From contig CP070751.1 in the NCBI GenBank assembly GCA_020348445.1, positions 3,843,765-3,907,764 on the forward strand: a stretch of 64,000 nucleotides of DNA, in the 5' to 3' direction. The number at the start of each line of letters is the position of its first letter. The first letter of the stretch is position 1. Under the pieces are notes generated by a model. The model was given only the letters and a program-made list of their open reading frames with translations. It made no database searches and was not told where the DNA came from. The stretch comes from Thermoplasmata archaeon. GTDB lineage: Archaea > Thermoplasmatota > Thermoplasmata > GCA-020350865. Positions 1-8,338 of the stretch are shown here, in pieces. The translations under genes were made by a program, and so were the position numbers.

Positions 1-921
1 CTGGGGCATGAAGTCACAATGTTCGAGGCACTTCATGTGGCAGGCGGCGTTCTGATGTATGGTATTCCTGAGTTTCGGTTGCCGAAGAAGATCGTCCAAA
101 GTGAGGTGGATTACGTCAAATCCTTGGGTGTGGATCTCAAACTTGATTCTGTGATTGGAAAGATCGCCTTGGTTGACGAGCTCTTTGAAGAAGGTTACGA
201 TGCCGTCTTTTTGGGAACGGGTGCTGGACTTCCCATTTTCATGAAACTTCCTGGGGAGAACCTCAATGGTATCTACTCTGCAAATGAATTTCTCACAAGA
301 ATCAACCTCATGAAGGCCTATCAGTTTCCAAAATATGATACACCTATTATGGTGGGGAAAAGGGTGGCTGTGATAGGAGGAGGTAATGTTGCCATGGACT
401 CTGCCCGATGCGCTCTTAGGCTGGGCGCCGACGAAGTATACATCGTGTACCGCAGATCAGAAGCCGAGCTTCCTGCAAGACGCGAAGAAGTGGAGAATGC
501 CATGGAAGAGGGAATTGTTTTCAAATTCCTAACTGCTCCTGTAAAGTATCATTCAGACAAAAGAGGTTGGGTTCGCTCAATGGAATGTATACAGATGGAG
601 CTGGGGGAGCCTGACGATTCAGGAAGAAGAAGACCCATTCCCATTGAAGGCAGCGAATTTACCTTGGATGTGGACGTGGTTGTGATAGCAATAGGCAACC
701 GCCCAAATCCACTTGTCCCTTCTACAACCGAGGGGCTTGATACCACGAAGTGGGGAACCCTGGTTGCTGATGAGGAGACTGGAAAGACAACAAAAGAGAT
801 GGTATGGGCAGGTGGTGACATAGTAACTGGTGCTGCCACCGTGATTTCGGCGATGGGAGCGGGAAAGAAAGCCGTGGATTCAATGCAAAAAAAACTTATG
901 CATATCGAAGGTGAAAAATAG
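1..921 (+). CDS. GltD-like NAD(P)H/FAD oxidoreductase (5' partial)
   Basis: This is the C-terminal ~306 residues of a glutamate-synthase-small-subunit-like (GltD/NfnB family) flavoprotein; the reading frame is open to base 1, so the start lies outside the window. The family moves electrons between NAD(P)H and FAD and, in NfnB and HdrA-linked forms, takes part in flavin-based bifurcation. Visible signatures are a GIPEFRLPK segment, a nucleotide-binding GGGNVAMDSARCALRLGA motif, YRRSEAELPAR, and the C-terminal WAGGDIVTGAATVISAMGAGKKA FAD segment. It ends with TAG directly abutting the GTG start of the HdrA fusion, which itself contains a second GltD module, so the two proteins probably work in one complex. 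Loss of the N-terminus prevents judging its FeS motifs. It could equally be called NfnB-like. Confidence 0.85.
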   Translation: MGHEVTMFEALHVAGGVLMYGIPEFRLPKKIVQSEVDYVKSLGVDLKLDSVIGKIALVDELFEEGYDAVFLGTGAGLPIFMKLPGENLNGIYSANEFLTRINLMKAYQFPKYDTPIMVGKRVAVIGGGNVAMDSARCALRLGADEVYIVYRRSEAELPARREEVENAMEEGIVFKFLTAPVKYHSDKRGWVRSMECIQMELGEPDDSGRRRPIPIEGSEFTLDVDVVVIAIGNRPNPLVPSTTEGLDTTKWGTLVADEETGKTTKEMVWAGGDIVTGAATVISAMGAGKKAVDSMQKKLMHIEGEK

Positions 922-3900
922 GTGAATGATAAAGCCGACAAAGTCATAGTGATAGGAGGAGGTATTGCAGGGGTTCAGGCTGCACTTGACCTTGCGGACT
1001 CTGGTATAAAGACTTACATCATAGAAAAATCCCCATCCATCGGAGGAAGGATGGCACAGCTTGATAAGACCTTTCCCACCAATGACTGCTCAATGTGCAT
1101 ACTCTCTCCAAAACTGGTTGCTGCAGGAAGGCATCCAAATATCACGATTATCACACATGCTGAATTGAAGGAGCTTTCTGGAGAGGAGGGCAACTTTAAA
1201 GCTAAAATATCTAGAAGGCCAAGATATGTGGATTTTGAAAAATGTACTGCCTGTGGATTGTGCGCCCAGGCATGTCCCGTTAAAATAGAGAGTGAATTTG
1301 ACCAGGGATTAGGATCGCGATCCGCAGCGTACATTCCCTTTCCCCAGGCTGTTCCTCTCAAATACTCAATACAAAGAAGGGGGACACCCCCCTGTCAGAC
1401 AACATGTCCAGCAGGTGTTCATTCCCAGGGTTATATTGCCCTGATTTCCCAAGGCAAATACAAAGAGGCCCTGGAATCACACAGGGAGTACAACCCTCTA
1501 CCCCTGATCTGCGGAAGGGTATGTCCCCATCCCTGCGAGGATGCATGCAACAGAGGGGAGGTGGATTCTCCCATTGCAATTTCAGCATTAAAACGGTTCA
1601 TGGCTGACTGGGAATTGGAACATAGGGATGAAGACTTTATCCCTTTTGAGAAAACAAGCGAGAAAAAGGTGGCTGTAATTGGGTCAGGGCCCGCAGGTCT
1701 TTCATGTGCATACTATGTTGCCAAGCAAGGACACACACCCACCATTTTCGAGTCACTTCCTGTGGCCGGGGGTATGCTTGCAGTTGGAATTCCCGAGTAT
1801 AGATTGCCCAAGGATATTCTAAATGCCGAAATCGATTACATAAAAAAGAAAGGCGTGGAAATAAGACTAAATACAGAATTTGGAAAGGATATCACGTTGG
1901 AAAGCCTAAAAACTGAAGGTTACGATGCCGTGTTCTTGGGAGTGGGAGCACACGGCTCAAAGAGGCTGGCAATATCAGGAGAGGACTTGGAAGGTGTGAT
2001 TCCAGGTGTGGAATTTCTAAGGAGCGTTAACCTGGGAAAAGAGGCGCCAATTGGCAAGCGCGTGGCCGTAATTGGTGGAGGGGATGTGGCAATAGATTCG
2101 GTGAGAGTTGCAACCCGAAAGGGTAGCGATGCTTTTATTTTATACAGAAGAACAAGAAATGAGATGCCCGCTCATAGCTCAGAAATAGCAGCCACTGAAA
2201 AGGAGGGAATTGAGATTCAATTCCTTACCCAACCAGTTGAGATCCTTGGTGAAAACGGCAAGGTAGTCGGTGTAAAATGCATTAAAATGGAACTTGGAGA
2301 ACCAGACGAATCAGGAAGAAGAAGACCTGTTCCCATCGAGGGCTCGGAGTTCACAATTGAAGTTGACACGATCATGCCGGCAATTGGCCAGGTTCCCGAT
2401 TTGAGTTTTGCTGAGGAACTGGATTTGAATTTATCCAAACAGGGCACCATTATTGTGGATGAGAAAACTTATTCCACAAATATCGATGGTGTCTTTTCGG
2501 CAGGTGATGTGCAGTCAGGACCCTCAACAGTTGTTTCTGCAGTTGGTGCTGCAAGAAGGGCGGCCTCTGCAATTGAAGCATATCTGGGGGGCGAGAAGTT
2601 CCAAGGTGAGGCCGAGATCGAGGATGTTGTTGCCTTTGAAGACCTTGAACTTGACGAAAAAATCGAAACCAAACAAAGGGTTATGGAACCCGAACTTCCC
2701 CCACAGAAAAGAAAAGGTAATTTCAAAGAGGTTGTATCTGGCCTTTCAGAAGAGGAGGCAAAATCCGAAGCTCTGCGGTGCCTCAATTGCGGAATATGCT
2801 CAGGATGCTATCAGTGTATAGCTGCATGCGAGCCAAAAGCAGTGGATTTCACACAAACTGAAGAAGAGATAAAGCTTGCAGTAAGCTCTGTTGTTGTCAT
2901 GCCTGGCTATGATGATCTGAACCCAATGACTAGACCGGAATATGGATATGATCGATATGATAATGTAATTACGGCCCTTGAGTTTGAACGAATTCTTTCC
3001 GCTTCTGGACCCTTTGTAGGTCATATAAAAAGAATTTCTGATTCCGAAGAACCAAAAACAATGGCATTTATTCAATGCGTTGGCTCTCGGGATAGAAACC
3101 GTGGAGTTGGTTACTGCTCGTCTGTATGTTGCATGTATGCTATTAAAGAGGCAATAATTGCAAAGGAGCATTCCCCGGGTCTTGATGTCACCATATTCCA
3201 TATGGACATTCGAGCCTTTGGAAAGGAATTTGATTATTATTATCAGAGAGCCCAGGACATTGGAATCAAATTTGTACGGTGTAGAGTCGCGAATATTACA
3301 GAGAATACTGATAGAAATCTCATTGTTAATTTTGTGGATGAGAAAAAGGAACCGAAACATAAAACTTTTGACATGGTGGTTCTTTCCAACGGAATCGGAA
3401 AACCCGAAAGTTATGAGAAATTGGGCAATGCCCTTGGAATTGATTTAAATGAATACGGATTCTGCAAAACATCCACATTCGAGCCCCTGGCAAGTAGCAG
3501 AAAGGGAGTTTATGTAGGGGGTGCATTTTCCGAGCCAAAGGACATTCCAGACAGTGTTGCCCAGGCTTCTGGTGCTGCAGGACAGGCCTCAGTCGCAATA
3601 TCGGTTGCGGGATTGAGAATTCCCCAATCTCGTGAGGAAATCCCAGAAAAAGATATATCATCTGAAGAACCAAGAGTCGGTGTGTTTATTTGCCACTGCG
3701 GGATAAATATTGGAAATACTGTTGATGTTCCTGGTGTTGTTGAATATGCCAAGACCCTCCCAAATGTTGTATACGCCGAAAACAATCTTTACACCTGTTC
3801 TGTTGATACCCAGGGAGCTATCAAAGAGAAAATTGCCGAGCACAACCTCAACAGAGTTGTTGTGGCTGCATGTTCGCCAAGAACCCATGAGCCGCTTTTT

Positions 3901-5334
3901 CAGAGCACGCTGTATGAAGCCGAATTAAACAGGTATCTCTTTGAGATGGCTAACATAAGAGATCAGTGCTCGTGGGTGCATCAGAAGGACCCAGAAAAAG
4001 CCACAGCCAAGGCCAAGGACCTTGTTAGAATGGCTGTTGCCAATGCCAAGTTACTTTCACCACTTTACAAAACCAAAATACCTGTTGTGCAATCAGCTCT
4101 TGTAATCGGGGGCGGACTATCCGGGATGAACGCCGCCTTGGGCCTTGCTGCACAGGGATATGAAACACATCTTGTGGAGAAAGAATCCCAGCTCGGAGGT
4201 AATCTGAACAATCTGTATTTCACAGTGGATGGTGAGGATGCCCAGAAACATCTTAATGATATTATATCAAAGGTAGAGGTAAATGATGGGATCCATGTTA
4301 ATATGGAATCTGAGGTTGTGAGTGTGGATGGACATATTGGAAATTTTAAAGTAACAATAAAATCAGGTGAAGAACAAAACACGATTTATGTGGGTGCAAT
4401 AATCGTATCCACGGGAGCAAAGGAGTACAAGCCAAAGGAGTATCTCTATGGTGAGCATGAAAATGTTATGACCCAACACGAGTTCGAAGAGAAACTTGCT
4501 AAAGGAGAGTCGGATTTTTCGAATGTGGTTATGATACAATGTGTGGGCTCCCGAAACGAGGAAAGACCGTACTGCAGCAGGGTGTGCTGCACCCATGCTG
4601 TAAAAAACGCCCTGAAGTTGAAGGAACTGCGACCCGATTCCGAAATTTTCGTTTTATACAAGGATATGAGAACTTACGGTTTTCGTGAGGATTACTATGC
4701 CAAAGCCTCTGATTTGGGTGTGAAATTCATAAGGTATGATGACGAGAAACTGCCAATTGTTGAAAAGGGTGAGAATGGGAACATTAAGATATCAGTTATG
4801 GACCGGGTTCTAGAAAAGCCCCTGATATTCACACCTGATGCACTTGTACTTTCTGCAGCAATCATTCCCAATGAGGACAACCTGAAACTATCACAGCTAC
4901 TAAAGGCCCAGCTTTCAAGAGATAAATTCTTTTTAGAGGCCCACATGAAACTGAGCCCAGTTGATTTTTCCACAGAAGGGATGTTCCTCTGCGGTCTTGC
5001 ACACTCCCCCAAATTCGTCAATGAATCCCTATATCAGGCCTCGGGTGCTGTGGCAAGGGCATGCACAATTCTTTCAAAGGATCACCTTGAGGTGGGTGGT
5101 GTAATCTCAGAGGTTGAGGAAGGAAAATGCGTAGCCTGCCTCACATGTGTTAGAACCTGCCCCTATTACGTTCCTTCTATTAATGAAAAAGGTGTGGCTA
5201 AAATCGATGTCGCAACTTGTCGTGGGTGCGGAATATGCGCAGCCGAGTGTCCCGTGAAAGCAATACAGCTTAAGCATTACACTGATTCCCAGATTCTACA
5301 GAAGGCTAAAGCACTGTTTGAGGAGGGAGGATAA
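922..5334 (+). CDS. hdrA: HdrA-GltD-HdrA fusion, triple-flavin electron-transfer protein
   Basis: A 1470-residue fusion, more than twice the length of ordinary HdrA (~650). Order seen: HdrA start with FAD motif GGGIAGVQAALDLADSG (~10) and PTNDCSMCILSPKLV; 4Fe-4S CTACGLCAQACPV (~107); an inserted GltD module (~150-570) with CPAG, CGRVCPHPCEDACNRGEV, FAD motif VIGSGPAGLSCAYYVA (~249) and NAD(P) motif VIGGGDVAIDSVRVA (~378); cysteine cluster CLNCGICSGCYQCIAAC (~619); HdrA body with FIQCVGSRDRNRG; a second HdrA unit starting FICHCG (~917) with a third FAD motif VIGGGLSGMNAALGLA (~1058); and two C-terminal 4Fe-4S motifs (~1401, ~1431). HdrA proteins are the bifurcating flavin subunits of heterodisulfide-reductase-type complexes. 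GTG start is fixed by abutment to the upstream stop. Context with MvhD and MetVF implies electron delivery to methylene-THF reductase, by analogy with acetogen MetFV-HdrA-MvhD. No HdrB or HdrC is adjacent. Confidence 0.9.
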   Translation: MNDKADKVIVIGGGIAGVQAALDLADSGIKTYIIEKSPSIGGRMAQLDKTFPTNDCSMCILSPKLVAAGRHPNITIITHAELKELSGEEGNFKAKISRRPRYVDFEKCTACGLCAQACPVKIESEFDQGLGSRSAAYIPFPQAVPLKYSIQRRGTPPCQTTCPAGVHSQGYIALISQGKYKEALESHREYNPLPLICGRVCPHPCEDACNRGEVDSPIAISALKRFMADWELEHRDEDFIPFEKTSEKKVAVIGSGPAGLSCAYYVAKQGHTPTIFESLPVAGGMLAVGIPEYRLPKDILNAEIDYIKKKGVEIRLNTEFGKDITLESLKTEGYDAVFLGVGAHGSKRLAISGEDLEGVIPGVEFLRSVNLGKEAPIGKRVAVIGGGDVAIDSVRVATRKGSDAFILYRRTRNEMPAHSSEIAATEKEGIEIQFLTQPVEILGENGKVVGVKCIKMELGEPDESGRRRPVPIEGSEFTIEVDTIMPAIGQVPDLSFAEELDLNLSKQGTIIVDEKTYSTNIDGVFSAGDVQSGPSTVVSAVGAARRAASAIEAYLGGEKFQGEAEIEDVVAFEDLELDEKIETKQRVMEPELPPQKRKGNFKEVVSGLSEEEAKSEALRCLNCGICSGCYQCIAACEPKAVDFTQTEEEIKLAVSSVVVMPGYDDLNPMTRPEYGYDRYDNVITALEFERILSASGPFVGHIKRISDSEEPKTMAFIQCVGSRDRNRGVGYCSSVCCMYAIKEAIIAKEHSPGLDVTIFHMDIRAFGKEFDYYYQRAQDIGIKFVRCRVANITENTDRNLIVNFVDEKKEPKHKTFDMVVLSNGIGKPESYEKLGNALGIDLNEYGFCKTSTFEPLASSRKGVYVGGAFSEPKDIPDSVAQASGAAGQASVAISVAGLRIPQSREEIPEKDISSEEPRVGVFICHCGINIGNTVDVPGVVEYAKTLPNVVYAENNLYTCSVDTQGAIKEKIAEHNLNRVVVAACSPRTHEPLFQSTLYEAELNRYLFEMANIRDQCSWVHQKDPEKATAKAKDLVRMAVANAKLLSPLYKTKIPVVQSALVIGGGLSGMNAALGLAAQGYETHLVEKESQLGGNLNNLYFTVDGEDAQKHLNDIISKVEVNDGIHVNMESEVVSVDGHIGNFKVTIKSGEEQNTIYVGAIIVSTGAKEYKPKEYLYGEHENVMTQHEFEEKLAKGESDFSNVVMIQCVGSRNEERPYCSRVCCTHAVKNALKLKELRPDSEIFVLYKDMRTYGFREDYYAKASDLGVKFIRYDDEKLPIVEKGENGNIKISVMDRVLEKPLIFTPDALVLSAAIIPNEDNLKLSQLLKAQLSRDKFFLEAHMKLSPVDFSTEGMFLCGLAHSPKFVNESLYQASGAVARACTILSKDHLEVGGVISEVEEGKCVACLTCVRTCPYYVPSINEKGVAKIDVATCRGCGICAAECPVKAIQLKHYTDSQILQKAKALFEEGG

Positions 5335-5787
5335 ATGACAGAAGCTCAGGAGAAAAATATCCCCGACGTTTCTTCAGATTTCGAGCCAAAGATCGTGGCC
5401 TTCTGCTGTCATTACTGTTCATATGCCGCAGCCGATTTGGCAGGCTCAATGCGCCTTGATTATCCAACTAATATCAAGATCCTCAAGATCCCTTGCACTG
5501 GCAAGGTGGATGTGCTTTACCTTCTTCGGGCTTTTGAAGATGGTGCCGATGGGGTAATTGTAGCAGGCTGCGAAGAGGGCACCTGCCACTTCATAAACGG
5601 GAACATCAAGGCTAAAAAGAAGGTGAAGTACACAAAAAAGATCCTTGATGATATCGGTCTTGGCGGTGACAGATTGGAGATGTACAATCTTTCAGCTGCA
5701 ATGGGACAGAAGTTTGCAGATTTGGCAAAGGAGATGACAGAAAGGATAAAGAAACTGGGTCCAAGCCCTGTTAATTCTGGAGCGTGA
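5335..5787 (+). CDS. mvhD: MvhD-like iron-sulfur subunit
   Basis: A 150-residue protein of the MvhD/FrhD delta-subunit family, a small 2Fe-2S protein that hands electrons to HdrA in hydrogenase-Hdr and MetFV-Hdr complexes. The hallmark cysteines are visible: CCHYCSYAAADLAG near residue 22, CTGKVDVLYLLRAFEDGADGV in the middle, and GCEEGTCHFINGN. It starts ATG one base after the HdrA stop and its own stop overlaps the metV start, so it is translationally coupled to both. Length matches the family (about 130-150). No hydrogenase large or small subunit is present here, so the electron source is probably the GltD/HdrA flavins or ferredoxin rather than H2. Confidence 0.9.
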   Translation: MTEAQEKNIPDVSSDFEPKIVAFCCHYCSYAAADLAGSMRLDYPTNIKILKIPCTGKVDVLYLLRAFEDGADGVIVAGCEEGTCHFINGNIKAKKKVKYTKKILDDIGLGGDRLEMYNLSAAMGQKFADLAKEMTERIKKLGPSPVNSGA

Positions 5788-6512
5788 AATTCATGATCGT
5801 AGGAGAGCAAAAACCTATTGAAGAGATAAGCAAGATGATAGCAGAATACAAAACTGTTTTGGTAATGGGGTGCAACACGTGCATTGCAGTATGCCATGCA
5901 GGGGGAGAGAAAGAGGTTGGTATCCTGGCCTCTGCACTTCGCATAAAGAACAAGGTGGAAGGAAGGGAACAGAACATCGAGGAAGCAAGCATGGAAAGGC
6001 AGTGCGAGCGAGAATTTGTGGACGAGCTTGCAGACAAGATCAAGGAAGCTGACTGTGTCCTTTCTTTAGCCTGCGGAGTGGGGCCTCAAACCATTGTGGA
6101 GTTTTATCCTGATACCATTGTCCTCCCAGGCATCAACACCACCTTCTACGGTATGCCAAAAGAACAGGGCTTCTTTGTTGAATTCTGTGGAGGATGCGGT
6201 AACTGCGTGCTGGATATGACAGCGGGAATATGCCCCATTGTTAGGTGCTCCAAGAGCATGCTCAACGGACCTTGTGGCGGCTCCCAGGAGGGTAGATGCG
6301 AGGTGAACAAGGATATTGATTGCGGCTGGCAGCTTATACATGACAGACTTAAAGCCCAGGGAAAGCTGGATTTCATGGACGAGATTCTACCCCCCAAGGA
6401 TTGGAGTCCTGCAAGGCACGGCGGGCCCAGGAAGATGGTAAGGGAGGATTTGAAAATCGATGAGAAACCAGAGGATGAAATTGAAGGGATTACCAAGGAG
6501 GGGGAGAAATGA
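5784..6512 (+). CDS. metV: MetV-like zinc protein, methylene-THF reductase partner
   Basis: A 242-residue MetV (methylene-tetrahydrofolate reductase C-terminal-like) protein. In acetogens MetV binds zinc and iron-sulfur and links MetF to its electron donor. N-terminal half has MGCNTCIAVCHAGG and LACGVGPQTI; the C-terminal half has the family block FCGGCGNCVLDMTAGICPIVRCSKSMLNGPCGG, followed by DCGWQLIHDRLKAQGKLD. The GTG at 5784 overlaps the mvhD stop as GTGA; an ATG three codons later (5793) is an alternative start. The 3' end overlaps metF by ATGA, so both proteins should be made in equal amounts. Role in a MetVF-MvhD-HdrA complex is established for acetogens and inferred here. Confidence 0.88.
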   Translation: MKFMIVGEQKPIEEISKMIAEYKTVLVMGCNTCIAVCHAGGEKEVGILASALRIKNKVEGREQNIEEASMERQCEREFVDELADKIKEADCVLSLACGVGPQTIVEFYPDTIVLPGINTTFYGMPKEQGFFVEFCGGCGNCVLDMTAGICPIVRCSKSMLNGPCGGSQEGRCEVNKDIDCGWQLIHDRLKAQGKLDFMDEILPPKDWSPARHGGPRKMVREDLKIDEKPEDEIEGITKEGEK

Positions 6513-7426
6513 AGGCGGGAAGCAATCTTGAAAAGGTTCTCGAAGCAGGTAAGTTTGCGGTGACGTCTGAGCTGGGACCACCTAAATCAGCTGATGCTGA
6601 GAACATAAAAAAGAAAGCCCAATATATGAAAGGAAATGCAGATGCCGTAAATTTGACAGATAACCAGACCTCCATTGTTCGACTTTCAAGCATTGCAGCT
6701 GCACAGCTCATCATGAACGAGGGGCTTGAGCCTGTGATGCAGATGGTGGTTCGGGACAGAAACAGAATAGCCCTGCAAAGCGATATTCTTGGAGCCTCAG
6801 CATTGGGTATTAAGAACATGCTCTGCCTCTCAGGGGATCACCAGACCTTTGGAAACCATCCTCAGGCAAAGAACGTGTTCGACATCGATTCCATGCAGCT
6901 TATTCAGATGGTCAAAAATATGAGAGACGAGAAGAAATTCCTAAACGGTGATGAGATCAAGGTGGAGCCCAGGATGTTCATTGGAGCCGCCGTAAATCCC
7001 TTTGCAGATCCCTTTGATTATAGAGTAAAGAGGCTTGCTAAGAAGATCAAGGCTGGCTGCGACTTCATCCAGACCCAGGTTATTTACGATATGGAGAAGT
7101 TCGAGAAGTTCATGGCCGAGGCAAGAAAGGAGGGGCTAACTGAGCAGGTGTACATCCTTGGGGGTATCACCCCCCTTAAATCTGCAAAGGCGGCAAAGGC
7201 CATAAACAAATTCGTTTCGGGAATCACCATTCCCCAGGCTATTATCGATAGAATGGCCAAAGCAGAGGATCAGAAGGCCGAGGGCATAAACCAGGCCGTG
7301 GAGACAATCGAGCATCTGAAAACCATAGAGGGAATAAAAGGCGTGCATGTCATGGCAATTGCCTGGGAGAGCAAGGTTCCAGAGATAGTCGACCGGGCAG
7401 GGCTTTTACCAAGACCAAAGATGTGA
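6509..7426 (+). CDS. metF: 5,10-methylenetetrahydrofolate reductase
   Basis: A 305-residue MetF-family TIM-barrel flavoprotein that reduces 5,10-methylene-THF to 5-methyl-THF. Motifs seen include TSELGPPKSADAENIKKKAQYMKG at the start, DAVNLTDNQTS, LCLSGDHQTFGNHPQAKNVFDIDS, GAAVNPFADP, and AGCDFIQTQVIYDMEKFEKF followed by YILGGITPLKSAKAAK. Start ATG overlaps the metV stop (ATGA). Absence of an NADH-binding extension and the presence of MetV, MvhD and HdrA indicate the short MetVF type that takes electrons from FeS partners. Most archaea use methanopterin-specific Mer instead, so a MetF here points to folate-based C1 chemistry. A short hairpin GTGAA-ATATA-TTCAC overlaps the stop and is followed by a T-run, a possible weak terminator. 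Confidence 0.93.
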   Translation: MKAGSNLEKVLEAGKFAVTSELGPPKSADAENIKKKAQYMKGNADAVNLTDNQTSIVRLSSIAAAQLIMNEGLEPVMQMVVRDRNRIALQSDILGASALGIKNMLCLSGDHQTFGNHPQAKNVFDIDSMQLIQMVKNMRDEKKFLNGDEIKVEPRMFIGAAVNPFADPFDYRVKRLAKKIKAGCDFIQTQVIYDMEKFEKFMAEARKEGLTEQVYILGGITPLKSAKAAKAINKFVSGITIPQAIIDRMAKAEDQKAEGINQAVETIEHLKTIEGIKGVHVMAIAWESKVPEIVDRAGLLPRPKM

Positions 7427-7567
7427 AATATATTCACTTTTCCAAAACTCACCCTATTTGCCTAATCCTTTTATATTGAGGGAGGGGAAGAGGGCTTGGT
7501 TGAAATCCAAGATTCCAACAACCCAAAAAGATTTATATCTATTAGGCTCTAAAGTGGCTGAGAGGCA

Positions 7568-8338
7568 ATGAAAGTCAAAGCTTTGGTGTTGGGTTTAATT
7601 CTGGTAATCCTTACGTTCCCAATTTCTGCTGATGCAGACGACTATGTGAGTCACCCGGGAAATATTCCACTTTTTGATGAATTTAAAACACCCCAGCTTT
7701 CACCAGGTGAGAGCGGAGCATTTGGATTTTCCATTGATAACAGGTATGATAATGAGATGACGAATGTCTTGTTAACTGCGGGCATTTATGCATGTGGCTC
7801 ACCTTACTTTTACAAACAAATAAGGGATGTAGATAATCCTCCAAAAATCGACAATGAAGGAGTGGAGAAAGTCTTCGATTTACAATCTATAGATAACGAA
7901 ACCCTGGTTTATGTCAATTTCACGATAAGCAGCTCCCATGACACCACCCAAGGTACGTATTTTGTAAGATTTCAATTGACCTTTAGGTACAACAACACAG
8001 ACTTTATCATGAGATCCAGGGGATATTTCACTAATTACCAATGGGATAATGCAACAGCAGGCGCAGATGACGCCGATCCTGGTAAAGTTGATATTGAATT
8101 CCTTGGAGTAGATGGCATCATCCCAGATTCATCATTTAAGGTGTGGGAGCCCATTCCAATTTGGCCTCTTTATGTTTGCATAATACCCATTACCGTGATG
8201 CTTTGCATATTGGCTGTTTTATTCTACTGCCAAGAGGAATACAACATGTTCCCATGGCTAGATCAGGGATTTAAGTACTGGTCCGGCAAACTTCATCAGT
8301 CTTGGCGCCTTTTTAAGCACCGCTTTCGTAAGGCCTGA
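7568..8338 (+). CDS. Secreted/membrane-anchored protein of unknown function
   Basis: A 256-residue protein I do not recognise. It has a clear signal peptide (MKVKALVLGLILVILTFPISADA), a ~170-residue extracytoplasmic beta-rich region, and one membrane helix near the C-terminus (WPLYVCIIPITVMLCILAVLFYC, ~197-219) followed by a ~37-residue basic cytoplasmic tail. The ectodomain has phrases such as LSPGESGAFGFSIDNRYDNEMTNV and STHDTTQGTYFVRFQLTF-like strands typical of NEW3/CARDB-type beta-sandwiches, which is only an impression. A TATA box (TTTATAT near 7532) and the purine-rich GAGAGG precede the ATG. Its last 81 bases overlap the 3' end of the convergent reductase gene. Confidence 0.8.
   Translation: MKVKALVLGLILVILTFPISADADDYVSHPGNIPLFDEFKTPQLSPGESGAFGFSIDNRYDNEMTNVLLTAGIYACGSPYFYKQIRDVDNPPKIDNEGVEKVFDLQSIDNETLVYVNFTISSSHDTTQGTYFVRFQLTFRYNNTDFIMRSRGYFTNYQWDNATAGADDADPGKVDIEFLGVDGIIPDSSFKVWEPIPIWPLYVCIIPITVMLCILAVLFYCQEEYNMFPWLDQGFKYWSGKLHQSWRLFKHRFRKA

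Noticed and set aside
2800-3360. Long antisense open frame (186 codons) inside the HdrA fusion
   Set aside because: The plus strand has clear domain motifs throughout; the antisense frame is a by-product of codon usage.
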